DNA of 60,170 nt. Origin: Candidatus Poribacteria bacterium. Its GTDB lineage: Bacteria; Abyssobacteria; SURF-5. Shown here piece by piece: positions 1 to 8,939 of this stretch. Every line of letters begins with the position of its first letter. The first letter of the stretch is position 1. The notes under the pieces are model-generated. The model was not told the origin of the DNA. It made no database searches and was given only the letters and a program-made list of their open reading frames with translations. Both the position numbers and the translations under genes were made by a program. Location: assembly GCA_016215705.1 (NCBI GenBank), contig JACRIR010000148.1:1-60170 (forward strand), in the 5' to 3' direction.

Positions 1-1328
1 GTTTTCAGCCGATTCTCGGCATCGTAGTCGGCAGAAAACACATATCCTTCCGGAGTGTAGCCTTGCGTCATGTTTCCGTCATCGTCATAGGTGAAAGCTT
101 GCGATGGGTTAGTCGAACTCAGGAGTTGGTTGACGTTGTTGTAGTTGTATGTGATCAGTTCGTTCTGGAACGAAGTAATCGGATTACCATTGGTTATGGT
201 TTCGCTCGAACGCAGGTCTGGATGCGTTGCATCGCCGTAAGCATATTCGAACTTGTTGATGATATCCAAGGGATTGGTCGAGTATAGGTTGGATATCGCC
301 GTCAGGCGCTTCAAGGTGTCGTATTGATAAGTGGTGACGCTGCCATTGGGACGGCTCAGGCTTTGAACCAGCGGATTCGCGCCAAGATAGCCATACGAGT
401 AAACATTCGTGCCAACCTGAATGCCCGTTAGCCTATTGAAGTCGTCATAGTCATAGTCAATGGCCTGGCCGCCCTGCTGCTCCAGCATAACTCTTCTGCC
501 CAGATCGTCGTAATGATACGTCAAGGTATCGTCAGTCCATGGGCCGTCAACGGTTGCGAGCCTGGAATTGGCGTCATACGCATACTGCCAGGTTCCGATT
601 CCGTCGGTTCTTCGCGTCATGCGATTGTAGTCGTCATACTCGTACGTCACATCCGGAGTGAAATCGGAGTAATTTACGCTCAAGAGATTATGATTCTGGT
701 CATAGGTGTAGTCGATCGTGGCTCCCCTGGCATTGGTTCGTCTGGCGAGGAGTCCGGCGGCATCATAGGCAAGCGTTAGGAACTTATTGTCGGCGTAAAT
801 CTCCTTGATGAGGCGGCCAACGACGTCATATTCGAATCGGGTTCCATGACCATTGGGGTCGATAAGCTTGATGAGGTTGCCATCAGCGTCGTACACGTAC
901 CTGGCGGTAATCCCGCTTTCGGAGTCAATGGTTGCTATGAGGCGTTTGAGAGGATTGTGAATGTAGTGCGTAGTGCGTCCCGCCCGGTCAGTCACGCTGT
1001 CCAAAAGGTGAGGACAGCAGTCTGAATAAGTATAGCTTTCGAACCTGCCATCCGGATACGTAACCCTGGTGACCTTGTTAAGGTCATTGTACTCATATGT
1101 GAGAGCGATGCCGCTGGCATCGGTGCGGGTCGAAACCCGGCCTGCGGTGTCATAGGTGAAGCTCGCGAGCGTTTCGCTCTCTCTTGTCACCTGCTCGAGT
1201 TGATGGGTAGCACTGTTGTACTGGTACTCGGTCACTATGTTGCGCAAATCAATCGTATTCGTCTGAGTTTCCATCTGGCCATGAAGCCCCTGCCCATAAT
1301 ATGCATTTTGCACAAAGAAGTAAATCAT
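1..1328 (-). CDS. RHS/YD-repeat protein, 3' end beyond window, apparently 5'-truncated
   Basis: Translating the minus strand from position 1328 gives an uninterrupted frame running off the window edge. It is a chain of YD repeats of the RHS type: segments such as FTYDTAGRVSTRTDASG, YVYDADGNLIKLIDPNG, YEYDDYNRMTRRTDG and YHYDDLGRR recur every 20-22 residues. RHS proteins form a beta-cage shell around a variable C-terminal toxin or adhesin domain; that domain, if present, lies beyond position 1. There is no signal peptide. The frame begins abruptly (ATG at 1328, another at 1274) just after an in-frame TGA, and its first residues already look like the middle of a repeat array, so the 5' part seems lost. 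An AT-rich stretch precedes it but I see no correctly spaced promoter. The family is certain; whether the gene is functional is not. Confidence 0.8.
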   Translation of the reverse strand, partial: MIYFFVQNAYYGQGLHGQMETQTNTIDLRNIVTEYQYNSATHQLEQVTRESETLASFTYDTAGRVSTRTDASGIALTYEYNDLNKVTRVTYPDGRFESYTYSDCCPHLLDSVTDRAGRTTHYIHNPLKRLIATIDSESGITARYVYDADGNLIKLIDPNGHGTRFEYDVVGRLIKEIYADNKFLTLAYDAAGLLARRTNARGATIDYTYDQNHNLLSVNYSDFTPDVTYEYDDYNRMTRRTDGIGTWQYAYDANSRLATVDGPWTDDTLTYHYDDLGRRVMLEQQGGQAIDYDYDDFNRLTGIQVGTNVYSYGYLGANPLVQSLSRPNGSVTTYQYDTLKRLTAISNLYSTNPLDIINKFEYAYGDATHPDLRSSETITNGNPITSFQNELITYNYNNVNQLLSSTNPSQAFTYDDDGNMTQGYTPEGYVFSADYDAENRLK

Positions 1329-1845
1329 ATTATATTTAGTTTGTCAAGAGAAAACTTTGTCAGAATATTCTCGCGTATTTGCGCAAGAATAGTCTGCGAA
1401 CATTCGATATTGGTTGCTCCACCCTGACAAACGCGCGTATTCTATCACAGAGAAGGTTACAGAGAGGTTCCTTCGTTTGTATTTGTTATTAGTGTCCCGA
1501 ATCTCTTCCTGTTTTTGGGCCAAGGGTTAAGTCTATGCGGCGTGTTGCCCAAATGGTAATAGCCGTTTGTCATTCTGAGCGAAGGGCCGCAGGCGCGAGC
1601 GAAGAATCTCTGTCTATAAGTCGCAATTTTGCAGGAAAACGAGAGATTCTTCGCTTTGCTCAGAACGACTGTCTTCTCTCGATTTCTCATCATTTCGCAT
1701 TCATCACTCATCATTGCTCTCTTTCGTCTTCGCTGTGTCTTCGCTGTTGACAAGGCGTGACCCCTCTGTTAGGATTTTCCCGAATCGACCCTTTTGCAGT
1801 TTTCCCTTTTCTCTTTTCACCCTTGTTCTTCAGGAGGATGCCGAG
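1329..1845. other. Intergenic spacer with hairpin repeat and pyrimidine tract
   Basis: No credible gene. It holds an AT-rich segment next to the RHS fragment, an inverted-repeat element at 1569-1669, and a pyrimidine-rich tract of CTTT/CCTTTT units (about 1785-1830) leading to the ribosome binding site of the next gene. Similar pyrimidine tracts occur upstream of several other genes here. Confidence 0.6.
1569..1669. repeat. Inverted-repeat hairpin element, TCATTCTGAGCGAAG family
   Basis: The left arm begins GTCATTCTGAGCGAAG and continues to GCGAAGAATCTC. The right arm, after a roughly 35-bp centre, is its near reverse complement (AGATTCTTCGCTTTGCTCAGAACGAC). Related copies are at 14436-14519 (both arms) and 21555-21581 (one arm). 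This looks like a non-coding mobile hairpin element. Confidence 0.8.
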
Positions 1846-2631
1846 ATGGAATTCGAGGACATCACGTATGAGAAGAAGGACGGTATCGCGCGCGTAACAA
1901 TCAACAGGCCGAAGGTGCTGAACGCATTTCGCTCGAAGACACTCGACGAATTGGCGTTCGCGTTCGATGACGCCGGCAATGACGCTGGTGTCGGCGTCGT
2001 TGTGCTCTCGGGCGCGGGTGAGAAGGCGTTTTGCGCCGGCGGCGACATTTCGGAGATGGGTGAACTCAGCCCGTCGGCCGGTCGGAAGTTCCTCGGGAAA
2101 TGTGTCAAGGCTTCGACCGCCATTCGCAACTGCAGCAAACCCGTGATTGCAATGGTCCGGGGCTACTGTATGGGCGGCGGCCACGAGATTCACTTGATGT
2201 GCGACCTCACGATTGCGGGTGAGAGCGCGCAGTTCGGGCAGACAGGGCCCACGGTCGGGAGCGTTCCCATCTGGGGCGGCACTCAAATGCTGCCGCGCGT
2301 GGTCGGCGAGAAGAAGGCTCGCGAGATCATTTTCTTGTGCAAGCGGTATTCCGCGCGGCAGGCGGAGGAAATGGGCCTCGTCAACAAGGTCGTGCCTGAT
2401 GACAAGCTCGAGGAAGAGACTATGGCATGGTGCAAGCGTATCCTCGAAATGAGTCCGCAGGCGCTCAGTGTGGCTAAGGTGTCATTGAATTTCGAGAGCG
2501 ATCTGCTCTATGCGTCGTTCGTTCACGGGGCTGAGATGCTCCGGCTTGTTTATGGCACCGAAGAGATAAAGGAAGGGATGAGCGCCTTTCTACAGAAGCG
2601 CAAACCCGATTTCGGCAAGTTCAGGAAATAG
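1846..2631 (+). CDS. Enoyl-CoA hydratase/isomerase (crotonase), BadI/MenB-like
   Basis: This 261-residue protein is of normal crotonase length. The start was chosen because AGGAGG at 1832-1837 sits 8 nt upstream of ATG 1846. The oxyanion-hole segments are present: GAGEKAFCAGGDISEMG near residue 62 and GYCMGGGHEIHLMCDL near residue 105. The run FGQTGPTVGS followed by VVGEKKAREIIFLCKRYSA is typical of the MenB/BadI branch (dihydroxynaphthoyl-CoA synthase and 2-ketocyclohexanecarboxyl-CoA hydrolase), which act on cyclic acyl-CoA substrates. The Asp/Gly-rich GSFDGGYGS motif of true MenB is replaced by GSVPIWGGTQ, and no other menaquinone gene is nearby, so MenB activity is doubtful. A ring-cleaving or hydratase role on an alicyclic or aromatic-derived CoA ester is an inference that would suit the aryl-CoA genes at 38-51 kb. 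Confidence 0.88.
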   Translation: MEFEDITYEKKDGIARVTINRPKVLNAFRSKTLDELAFAFDDAGNDAGVGVVVLSGAGEKAFCAGGDISEMGELSPSAGRKFLGKCVKASTAIRNCSKPVIAMVRGYCMGGGHEIHLMCDLTIAGESAQFGQTGPTVGSVPIWGGTQMLPRVVGEKKAREIIFLCKRYSARQAEEMGLVNKVVPDDKLEEETMAWCKRILEMSPQALSVAKVSLNFESDLLYASFVHGAEMLRLVYGTEEIKEGMSAFLQKRKPDFGKFRK

Positions 2632-2729
2632 AGGGAAAAGGAGCACGGCGATGGGGAGCAAAAAGACAGAATGTCACTCACGCGCAGGCGCGCGTTTATG
2701 CAGGGACAGAGTTGAAGTACGGGCCTTCC

Positions 2730-3482
2730 CTACCGCCTTTCATGGAAGAAACGCTCCGAGCGGTCCACCAGGTCGTTGAGGCGTTTCTCGAGTTCCGATC
2801 GAAAGCTCTCGAGTGTTGTCCTATCGGCGTCGGAAGGGACATGGAGGGGCGGCCCGAGCACGAACAGCAAATGGTTGAAAGGAAGGGGAATCAGTGTCTT
2901 GTCCCAGGTGGGGGCGAACAGTTTCCAGCGCGCCCACGCTCGCATGGGATAGATCGGGCAGCCTGTCTCTTGTGCAATCAGCAGCAATCCGAATCGCGCT
3001 TTGCGGGCGGGGCCGCGCGAGCCGTCCACGGCGATTCCGCAGAGTACTCCCCTGTGCGTTCTTATATAGTTGATAATCTCGGCGAGGGCTTCTTTCCCGC
3101 CCCTGGCGCTTCCGCCACGCACGGGGATGAAATGGCATTTGCGGAATATTTCCGTGAGCACGTCGCCGAGGCTGCTGAAGCTGACCATAGTAAGGATATC
3201 GTGGCCCCGGTGACAGAACGGGCTGATGAAGCCATCCTGATGCCAAACCGCCCCGAGCGCATTTTCACCGCGCGCAGTCATTTCCCATAGTTTGGGGATG
3301 TCGATATATGTTTTCCTGCTTGTGTGATAGACGACCCACATGTAGGAGTTGTAGAGTGGAGGCACAAGCCACACGGCGAGCCATTTGCCAAGCTTGCTGA
3401 GCCGCTTGAATCTTTTTTCGCGTTCTGGCTTGATCATTTCGCGTATCGTAGCAAACCCCGAATTCCCTGTCAATCGCTTCAT
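2730..3482 (-). CDS. Lysophospholipid acyltransferase-like protein (DUF374 family)
   Basis: About 250 residues, convergent with the crotonase gene. DUF374 hallmarks are visible: WHQDGFISPF, PVRGGSARGGKEAL (the G-S-x-R-GG-x-x-AL motif), AVDGSRGPARKARFGLLLIAQETGCPI (the DGxRGP and TGxPI motifs) and a hydrophobic N-terminal segment around GKWLAVWLVPPLYNSY. DUF374 proteins belong to the PlsC/LPLAT superfamily, act at the inner membrane and are thought to acylate lipid A or related lipids. The start is uncertain: the frame is open up to 3623, but the upstream residues look non-coding. ATG 3482 has GCGGAAA about 12 nt upstream, and ATG 3437 is the alternative. A Gram-negative envelope role fits gmhA and the porin elsewhere in the window. 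Confidence 0.85.
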   Translation of the reverse strand: MKRLTGNSGFATIREMIKPEREKRFKRLSKLGKWLAVWLVPPLYNSYMWVVYHTSRKTYIDIPKLWEMTARGENALGAVWHQDGFISPFCHRGHDILTMVSFSSLGDVLTEIFRKCHFIPVRGGSARGGKEALAEIINYIRTHRGVLCGIAVDGSRGPARKARFGLLLIAQETGCPIYPMRAWARWKLFAPTWDKTLIPLPFNHLLFVLGPPLHVPSDADRTTLESFRSELEKRLNDLVDRSERFFHERR

Positions 3483-3573
3483 GTGATAGACTATTTCCGC
3501 TGCCGGCTTCTCGCCACAGGCGAAAGAGACACTCCGGCGAAGCGCGTCGACGGCATGTGATTGCCACAAAAGC

Positions 3574-3595
3574 GCGGGGACAGAATCTGTCCCGC
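3574..3595. repeat. Short GGGGACA palindrome
   Basis: GCGGGGACAGA is followed at once by its near reverse complement TCTGTCCCGC (one base bulged). It lies between the acyltransferase start and the large kinase, and its core resembles the larger GGGGACA palindrome family seen later in the window. Confidence 0.5.
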
Positions 3596-3683
3596 AATTA
3601 TGCGGACGCGAATAAATTTGCACCTACAACAGCCTGGCCCGAACGTGCAATTGCGGGGCAGTCTCTAGACGGAGGTGGATTCT

Positions 3684-6600
3684 ATGGCGTGGCAATATAC
3701 GCCCTACACGATCCCATTGGTTTTGGCAGGGGTTATCTCGGGCATCCTGGCGATTTACATATGGCAGCGACGGAGATCGAGCGGCGGCGGGGCAATAGCA
3801 TTGCTGATGCTGGCCCTAACCACATGGTCGCTGGCATATGCCGCACAATTAAGCTGCGCAACATTGTCGGCGCAGGTCTTTTGGGGGAAAGCCCAGTATT
3901 TCGGAATTGTCCTGACGCCGGTCACATGGTTTGTGTTCGCGGTCCGGTACACTGGCCGAGGGAATTGGCTGACAAGGCGATTTCTCGCTTTGCTCGCTGT
4001 TGAGCCGCTTACGACGCTGGCGTTGGCATTGACAAATGAGCGTCACGGTCTCATATGGAGCGATTGTCGGCTGGAGACGGTCAACCTTTTCTCGTGGGGC
4101 TTTTCGGGGCTGGAGATTGTCCGCTCTTTTGTGGTAAAAGTCTCGCCGCACGGAATGGGTTTCTGGGTCCATACCGCGTATTCCTACATCCTGCTGCTCG
4201 TGGGCACGCTCATGGTATTCGGGTCGCTCGCGCGTTCACGGCACATGTACCGTGGACAAGCGGTTGCATTGCTTATCTTTGCGCTCGCGCCATGGATGGG
4301 TAACGCGCTTTACCTCTCGGGCTTGAACCCGTTCCCTCAACTGGATTTGACCCCATTTGCGTTCGCGCTGGTTGGTCCCGTTCTCGCTTTCGGCCTGTTC
4401 CGTTTCCGGCTGGGCGATCTTGTGCCGGTGGCTCACACATCCATCATAGAAGGGATGGACGACAGCGTGATTATGCTCGACGACCGGAATCGCATTGTCG
4501 ACCTGAACCCTGCCGCGCTGCGCGCGATTGGCCATAACGCCGCCGAGACTGTCGGCCACCCCGTCGAGCAGGTTCTTTTGAATTGGCCCGGCCTTGCAGA
4601 CTCTCTCCTTCAAGACGGAGCGACCGAAAGAGAAATCTCAATGCATGACGGGGTTGCTCCGCGCACCTTTGATGTGCGGTTCTCTCCCCTGTACGATCGG
4701 AGGGGCCACCTCATCAGCAAGGTCATCATCGCGCGCGATATCTCCGAGCGAAAGCGGATGGAAGAAGCTTTGAGGATCAACGAGGCAAAATATCGCCATC
4801 TGGTCGAAAGCGCCAACAGCATCATTGCCCAACTCGACACAGAAGGAAACATCACCTATGCCAACCGGTTTGCGGAGGAGTTTTTTGGCTACAGTCGTGA
4901 CGAAGTGCTCGGGCGGAATGCAATCGGCGCCGTTGTGCCCGCCATAGACTCAGCCGGACGGGACCTTGCGGCAATGATCAAGGATCTTTTGCGGAATCCT
5001 GAACGGTACGGCAGCAACGAGAATGAAAACATGCGCCGCAACGGCGAACGCGTTTGGGTTGCCTGGACCAACAAGGCGATACTTAACGAAAAAGGGAATG
5101 TGCAGGAAATCCTCTGCATCGGAAACGATATTACCGACCGCAAACGGATGGAGGAGGAGCTAAAAAAGCACAGAGAACAGCTCGAGGAAATGGTGCGCGA
5201 GCGCACGGCCGAACTCACGAGCGCAAATGAACATCTTCAGAGAGAGATCGCCGAGCGAATCCGAATGGATGAAGAACTCCGGCTTTCGGAACTGAGGCAC
5301 TCCCGAATACTGGACGCCACTCATGACATGATCTGCGTCTATGACGAGAACGGCGGTATCCTCTACACTAACAGAGGATGGAAGGAAAACGCGGTCTACA
5401 CGGTTGATGAAACTCTTGAGATGGGTGTTTTCAACACGGTGCATCCGGATGACCGCGAGCGGCTGCTGGATTTGTTTGAAAGGGCGAAAGGGGGAGAAGC
5501 TTTTCAGAACGTCGAATACCGCGTTGTCGGGAAATCTGGCGAAATCAAATGGCGTTTGGGAAACGCCGCGCTCATCGATTGGCCGGGAGTGCGAAAAGCG
5601 ATCTTGAATACGACTCGTGAAATTACTGAGCGAAAACGGATTGAAGAGGAACTCAAGCTTTCGGAACTGCGGCACTCAAGAATCCTGGACGCGACGCATG
5701 ATATAGTCTTCGTTTACGACGGCGACGGCAATACTCTTTTCGCAAACCGGGCAGCAAATGAGAATCTGTTGTATACGCCCGAGGAAACCGAGGAGTTGGG
5801 CATTTTTAATATTGTCCATCCCGATGATCGCGAAAGAATCAGGGACCTGTTCAAAAGGGCGGTCGAGGGACAGCCTGCCAGCAATGTCGAATACCGCGTC
5901 GTCGGCAAGAACGGAGAGATGAGATGGCGACAATCCAACGGAAGCCCGATTGATTGGCCCGGCACGGAAAAAGCGCTTCTGGAAACTACGCGGGACATCA
6001 CCGAGCGGAAGCAGATGGAGGAGGAGATCAGGCTCTCGGAGCAGCGATATTCGCGCATAATGGATTCGTCACACGATATGGTGCTCGTGGCCGACGGCAA
6101 TGCGCGCCTCCTTTTCGCCAACAGGGCTCACCACGAACAGTCCGGATACACCGTTGACGAGGCGAATGAAACCGGTATCCTTAACCTTGTCCATCCTGAC
6201 GACCGTTCACGGATGCGAGATTTTTTTGAGCGCGTGATGGCGGGAGAGGTCATACGGAACATCGAATACCGTCGCGTGAACAAGAACGGCGACATAAGAT
6301 GGGTCGAAAGCAACGCCGATCCTATTCACTGGCCCGGCGCCGACAAGGCGGCTATGAACTTGCTCCGCGATATAACCGACCGGAAGCGCACCCAGGAAAT
6401 GCTCCGGGTTTCCAACCGGTTCCTCGAAATCGGTAACCGGTACACCGATATGCGATCGCTTCTCAGCGAATCTGTCGGCGAAGCGAAGAAAATTGCCGGC
6501 TGCGAGGCGGTGGGTATCCGCGTATTGGATGAAGAAGGGAATATTCCGTATGAGTCCTCGGTGGGCTTGAGTGAGAGTTTTTGTGAATCGGAGAGTTCTC

Positions 6601-8939
6601 TCTCCACAAAAACAGACCAATGCATGTGCGTCAACGTGATCAAAGGGATTGCCACTCCGAATCTCTCTTTTTTCACACCCGGCGGCTCCTTCCGGACGAA
6701 CAACTCGACGTTCCTGCTTGCGACGGTTCCTCGAGGGGAAAGAGGCAAGCCCTGCAGTGTTTGCAACCAGTATGGGTACGAATCGGTGGCTCTCATCCCC
6801 ATACGCGCCGGAGGCCGCATCATCGGCCTGATCCACGTCGCCGACACCCGAGAAAACATGCTCCCTCTCGAGACCGTAGAATTGCTGGAAACGGCGGCCA
6901 CGGAACTCGGAACGGCCATTCTGAGAGTTCAGATGGAGCAGGCCCTAATGCGGAGCGAAGAAAAGTACCGGAACATTTTCGAGGAAGCGCCGGACATCTT
7001 CTACATGCTGGACCTCGAAACGTGGAAAATTACGGAGGCAAATAAGTGCGCTCTCGAGGCCCTCGAATACGGACCCGAACGGATTGGCAACGTTAATGTT
7101 TCCGAGATCATTCATCCCGATGATTACGAGAAAGCGGCCGGCCGGCTCGTGGAGATGGTGATAAAAAAAGACAGGATGCCGAACTTCCCGCTCCGCGTCC
7201 TCACCCGTACGGGGGCCGTGCGGCACATCGAGCAGAGTGGAGTCATTTTTTGGGATGAGAATGGCCGCGCAAGGACCTTCCTCGGGTTGGCCCACGACGT
7301 GACTCTTCGAAAGATACAGGAGGAAATGATCCGAAAGCGCAACGATAAACTTGCGGCCCTCTATGAGATCGCCAGAATAGCAAACGAAAGCCTCGATTTG
7401 AAGACCGTCCTCGACCTTATCGTCGAACTCGTTCCGCGCATTACGAATTCGGACGGAGTCTGCATCTATTCATTCGATGAACCCGCGCAGACTCTTCATT
7501 ATCACGCGCATCGGGGATTCTCAGAGCGATTCATCCGTGGGACAGACGACGTGAAGACGGGAGAGGGTCTTCATGGACACGTGGCGCAGTCGGGCAAGGC
7601 GCTTGTTGTAAACAACCTGATCGAGCATCCGATGCGGGCGCGGCGGGAGCATACGTCGGAGTTTGACCACATAATTATCGTTCCGCTAATGGCCCGGGGC
7701 AGATTACTCGGGACACTGACGGTTGTCCGGAAAGCGGGTAATCCGTATGACGCCGAGGATCTTGAACTGATGACGGCTTTTGCCAACCAGATTGCCGTTG
7801 CGATTGAGAACGCGAAACTCTACTCGCAGGTTTTGCAGCGAGAGACGCACCTCAACTCGATCCTCGAGACCTCGCTCGACGGAATCGCCGTCACCTCCGA
7901 AGGCCGGCGCGTCGTCTATCGAAACAGCGGCCTCTCGTCGATGTTCGGATACGATGAGTCTGATGATCTGGATGGAACAGATACCATGTGTTTCTTCGCT
8001 CCCGAAAGCCTGCCCGTTCTGGAAATGCTTCGTGAAAAACTCGACAGACACGAACGCGTTGACAGGCTCGTCGAGTGGAAAGGAAAACGGAAGGACGGCT
8101 CGAAGTTCGACGTCGAGATGAGAGTGGGGTTCTTCTTTGAGAACGGTATGAGGTACGACGTGGCGGTTATACGGGACATAACCGAGCGAAAGAGGCTGCA
8201 AGCTCAGCTTCAACAATCCGGCAAGCTTGCCGCCATCGGCGAGCTTGCAACGGGGGTGGCGCACGAGATAAACAATCCCATCGCAACAATACATATACAG
8301 GCCGGCCTGATGAGAGACCTGCTCGAGGGTGAGTGCGAGAAGATGGGAATCTCCTTGGACGGCAAACTCGAGAAATCGCTCCGAATAATCGAAGACCAGG
8401 TGCACCGCTGCCAGCGGGTGACCAACAGCCTGCTATCGTTCAGTCGCAGGGCTGAAGGGAAACCGGAGTTCTTCGGGATCAATGAGTTGCTCAAGAAAGC
8501 GGTCGATTTCGTGGTTCATTTGACGGACAAGAAGCCTCAAGTCGCATTGCTTCTCGACGAGAAGGTTCCCCCCTTTCACGGCGATCCCAACCGACTTGAG
8601 CAGGTTTTTGTCAATCTGCTCAGCAATGCCGTAAAGGCAATCCCGGCGGGCGGTAAGATAACGATTGCGAGCGCGCTTGATGCAGGCGGAAACATCCGCA
8701 TTGAATTCAAGGACTCGGGTCCGGGCATTCCTGAAGAGATAAAGGATCGCATTTTTGACCCGTTTTTCACTACTCGGCCCGCAGGGGAAGGAACCGGGCT
8801 CGGCCTGTCCATAAGCCATTTCATCATAAAAGAAATGAACGGGAAGCTCGAGGCGTATAGCCAGCCCAGCCAGGGCGCCGTCTTCACGGTGATACTGCCA
8901 TTGGGAGGCGAATCGAAGGAGAATGTCGTTCATGTCTGA
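3684..8939 (+). CDS. Large multi-PAS/GAF membrane histidine kinase
   Basis: This 1751-residue sensor kinase starts at ATG 3684, 8 nt after GGAGG (3671-3675); an in-frame GTG at 3675 overlaps the Shine-Dalgarno and is unlikely. Approximate order: seven hydrophobic segments (8-235, 7TM kinase N-terminal type), PAS (258-360), PAS (368-485), coiled coil (490-530), three closely similar PAS modules (532-657, 658-782, 783-905), Cys-containing GAF (906-1080), PAS (1091-1209), GAF (1221-1378), PAS (1389-1500), HisKA (1508-1586) and HATPase (1633-1748). The phospho-acceptor is His1527 in GVAHEINNP. ATP-binding motifs NLLSNAVKA, DSGPGIPEE and GTGLGLSI are intact. It overlaps the downstream response regulator by 8 nt, so the pair almost certainly forms one phosphorelay. 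The signal is unknown; the many PAS/GAF modules suggest redox or small-molecule input integrated near the membrane. Confidence 0.93.
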   Translation: MAWQYTPYTIPLVLAGVISGILAIYIWQRRRSSGGGAIALLMLALTTWSLAYAAQLSCATLSAQVFWGKAQYFGIVLTPVTWFVFAVRYTGRGNWLTRRFLALLAVEPLTTLALALTNERHGLIWSDCRLETVNLFSWGFSGLEIVRSFVVKVSPHGMGFWVHTAYSYILLLVGTLMVFGSLARSRHMYRGQAVALLIFALAPWMGNALYLSGLNPFPQLDLTPFAFALVGPVLAFGLFRFRLGDLVPVAHTSIIEGMDDSVIMLDDRNRIVDLNPAALRAIGHNAAETVGHPVEQVLLNWPGLADSLLQDGATEREISMHDGVAPRTFDVRFSPLYDRRGHLISKVIIARDISERKRMEEALRINEAKYRHLVESANSIIAQLDTEGNITYANRFAEEFFGYSRDEVLGRNAIGAVVPAIDSAGRDLAAMIKDLLRNPERYGSNENENMRRNGERVWVAWTNKAILNEKGNVQEILCIGNDITDRKRMEEELKKHREQLEEMVRERTAELTSANEHLQREIAERIRMDEELRLSELRHSRILDATHDMICVYDENGGILYTNRGWKENAVYTVDETLEMGVFNTVHPDDRERLLDLFERAKGGEAFQNVEYRVVGKSGEIKWRLGNAALIDWPGVRKAILNTTREITERKRIEEELKLSELRHSRILDATHDIVFVYDGDGNTLFANRAANENLLYTPEETEELGIFNIVHPDDRERIRDLFKRAVEGQPASNVEYRVVGKNGEMRWRQSNGSPIDWPGTEKALLETTRDITERKQMEEEIRLSEQRYSRIMDSSHDMVLVADGNARLLFANRAHHEQSGYTVDEANETGILNLVHPDDRSRMRDFFERVMAGEVIRNIEYRRVNKNGDIRWVESNADPIHWPGADKAAMNLLRDITDRKRTQEMLRVSNRFLEIGNRYTDMRSLLSESVGEAKKIAGCEAVGIRVLDEEGNIPYESSVGLSESFCESESSLSTKTDQCMCVNVIKGIATPNLSFFTPGGSFRTNNSTFLLATVPRGERGKPCSVCNQYGYESVALIPIRAGGRIIGLIHVADTRENMLPLETVELLETAATELGTAILRVQMEQALMRSEEKYRNIFEEAPDIFYMLDLETWKITEANKCALEALEYGPERIGNVNVSEIIHPDDYEKAAGRLVEMVIKKDRMPNFPLRVLTRTGAVRHIEQSGVIFWDENGRARTFLGLAHDVTLRKIQEEMIRKRNDKLAALYEIARIANESLDLKTVLDLIVELVPRITNSDGVCIYSFDEPAQTLHYHAHRGFSERFIRGTDDVKTGEGLHGHVAQSGKALVVNNLIEHPMRARREHTSEFDHIIIVPLMARGRLLGTLTVVRKAGNPYDAEDLELMTAFANQIAVAIENAKLYSQVLQRETHLNSILETSLDGIAVTSEGRRVVYRNSGLSSMFGYDESDDLDGTDTMCFFAPESLPVLEMLREKLDRHERVDRLVEWKGKRKDGSKFDVEMRVGFFFENGMRYDVAVIRDITERKRLQAQLQQSGKLAAIGELATGVAHEINNPIATIHIQAGLMRDLLEGECEKMGISLDGKLEKSLRIIEDQVHRCQRVTNSLLSFSRRAEGKPEFFGINELLKKAVDFVVHLTDKKPQVALLLDEKVPPFHGDPNRLEQVFVNLLSNAVKAIPAGGKITIASALDAGGNIRIEFKDSGPGIPEEIKDRIFDPFFTTRPAGEGTGLGLSISHFIIKEMNGKLEAYSQPSQGAVFTVILPLGGESKENVVHV

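Noticed and set aside
1846-2631. True MenB for menaquinone synthesis
   Set aside because: The Asp-containing GSFDGGYGS motif is absent and no other men gene is nearby.
3628-3660. Sigma-54 promoter before the large kinase (TGGCCCGAACGTGCA)
   Set aside because: The GG to GC spacing is 9 nt and not 10, so it does not meet the consensus.
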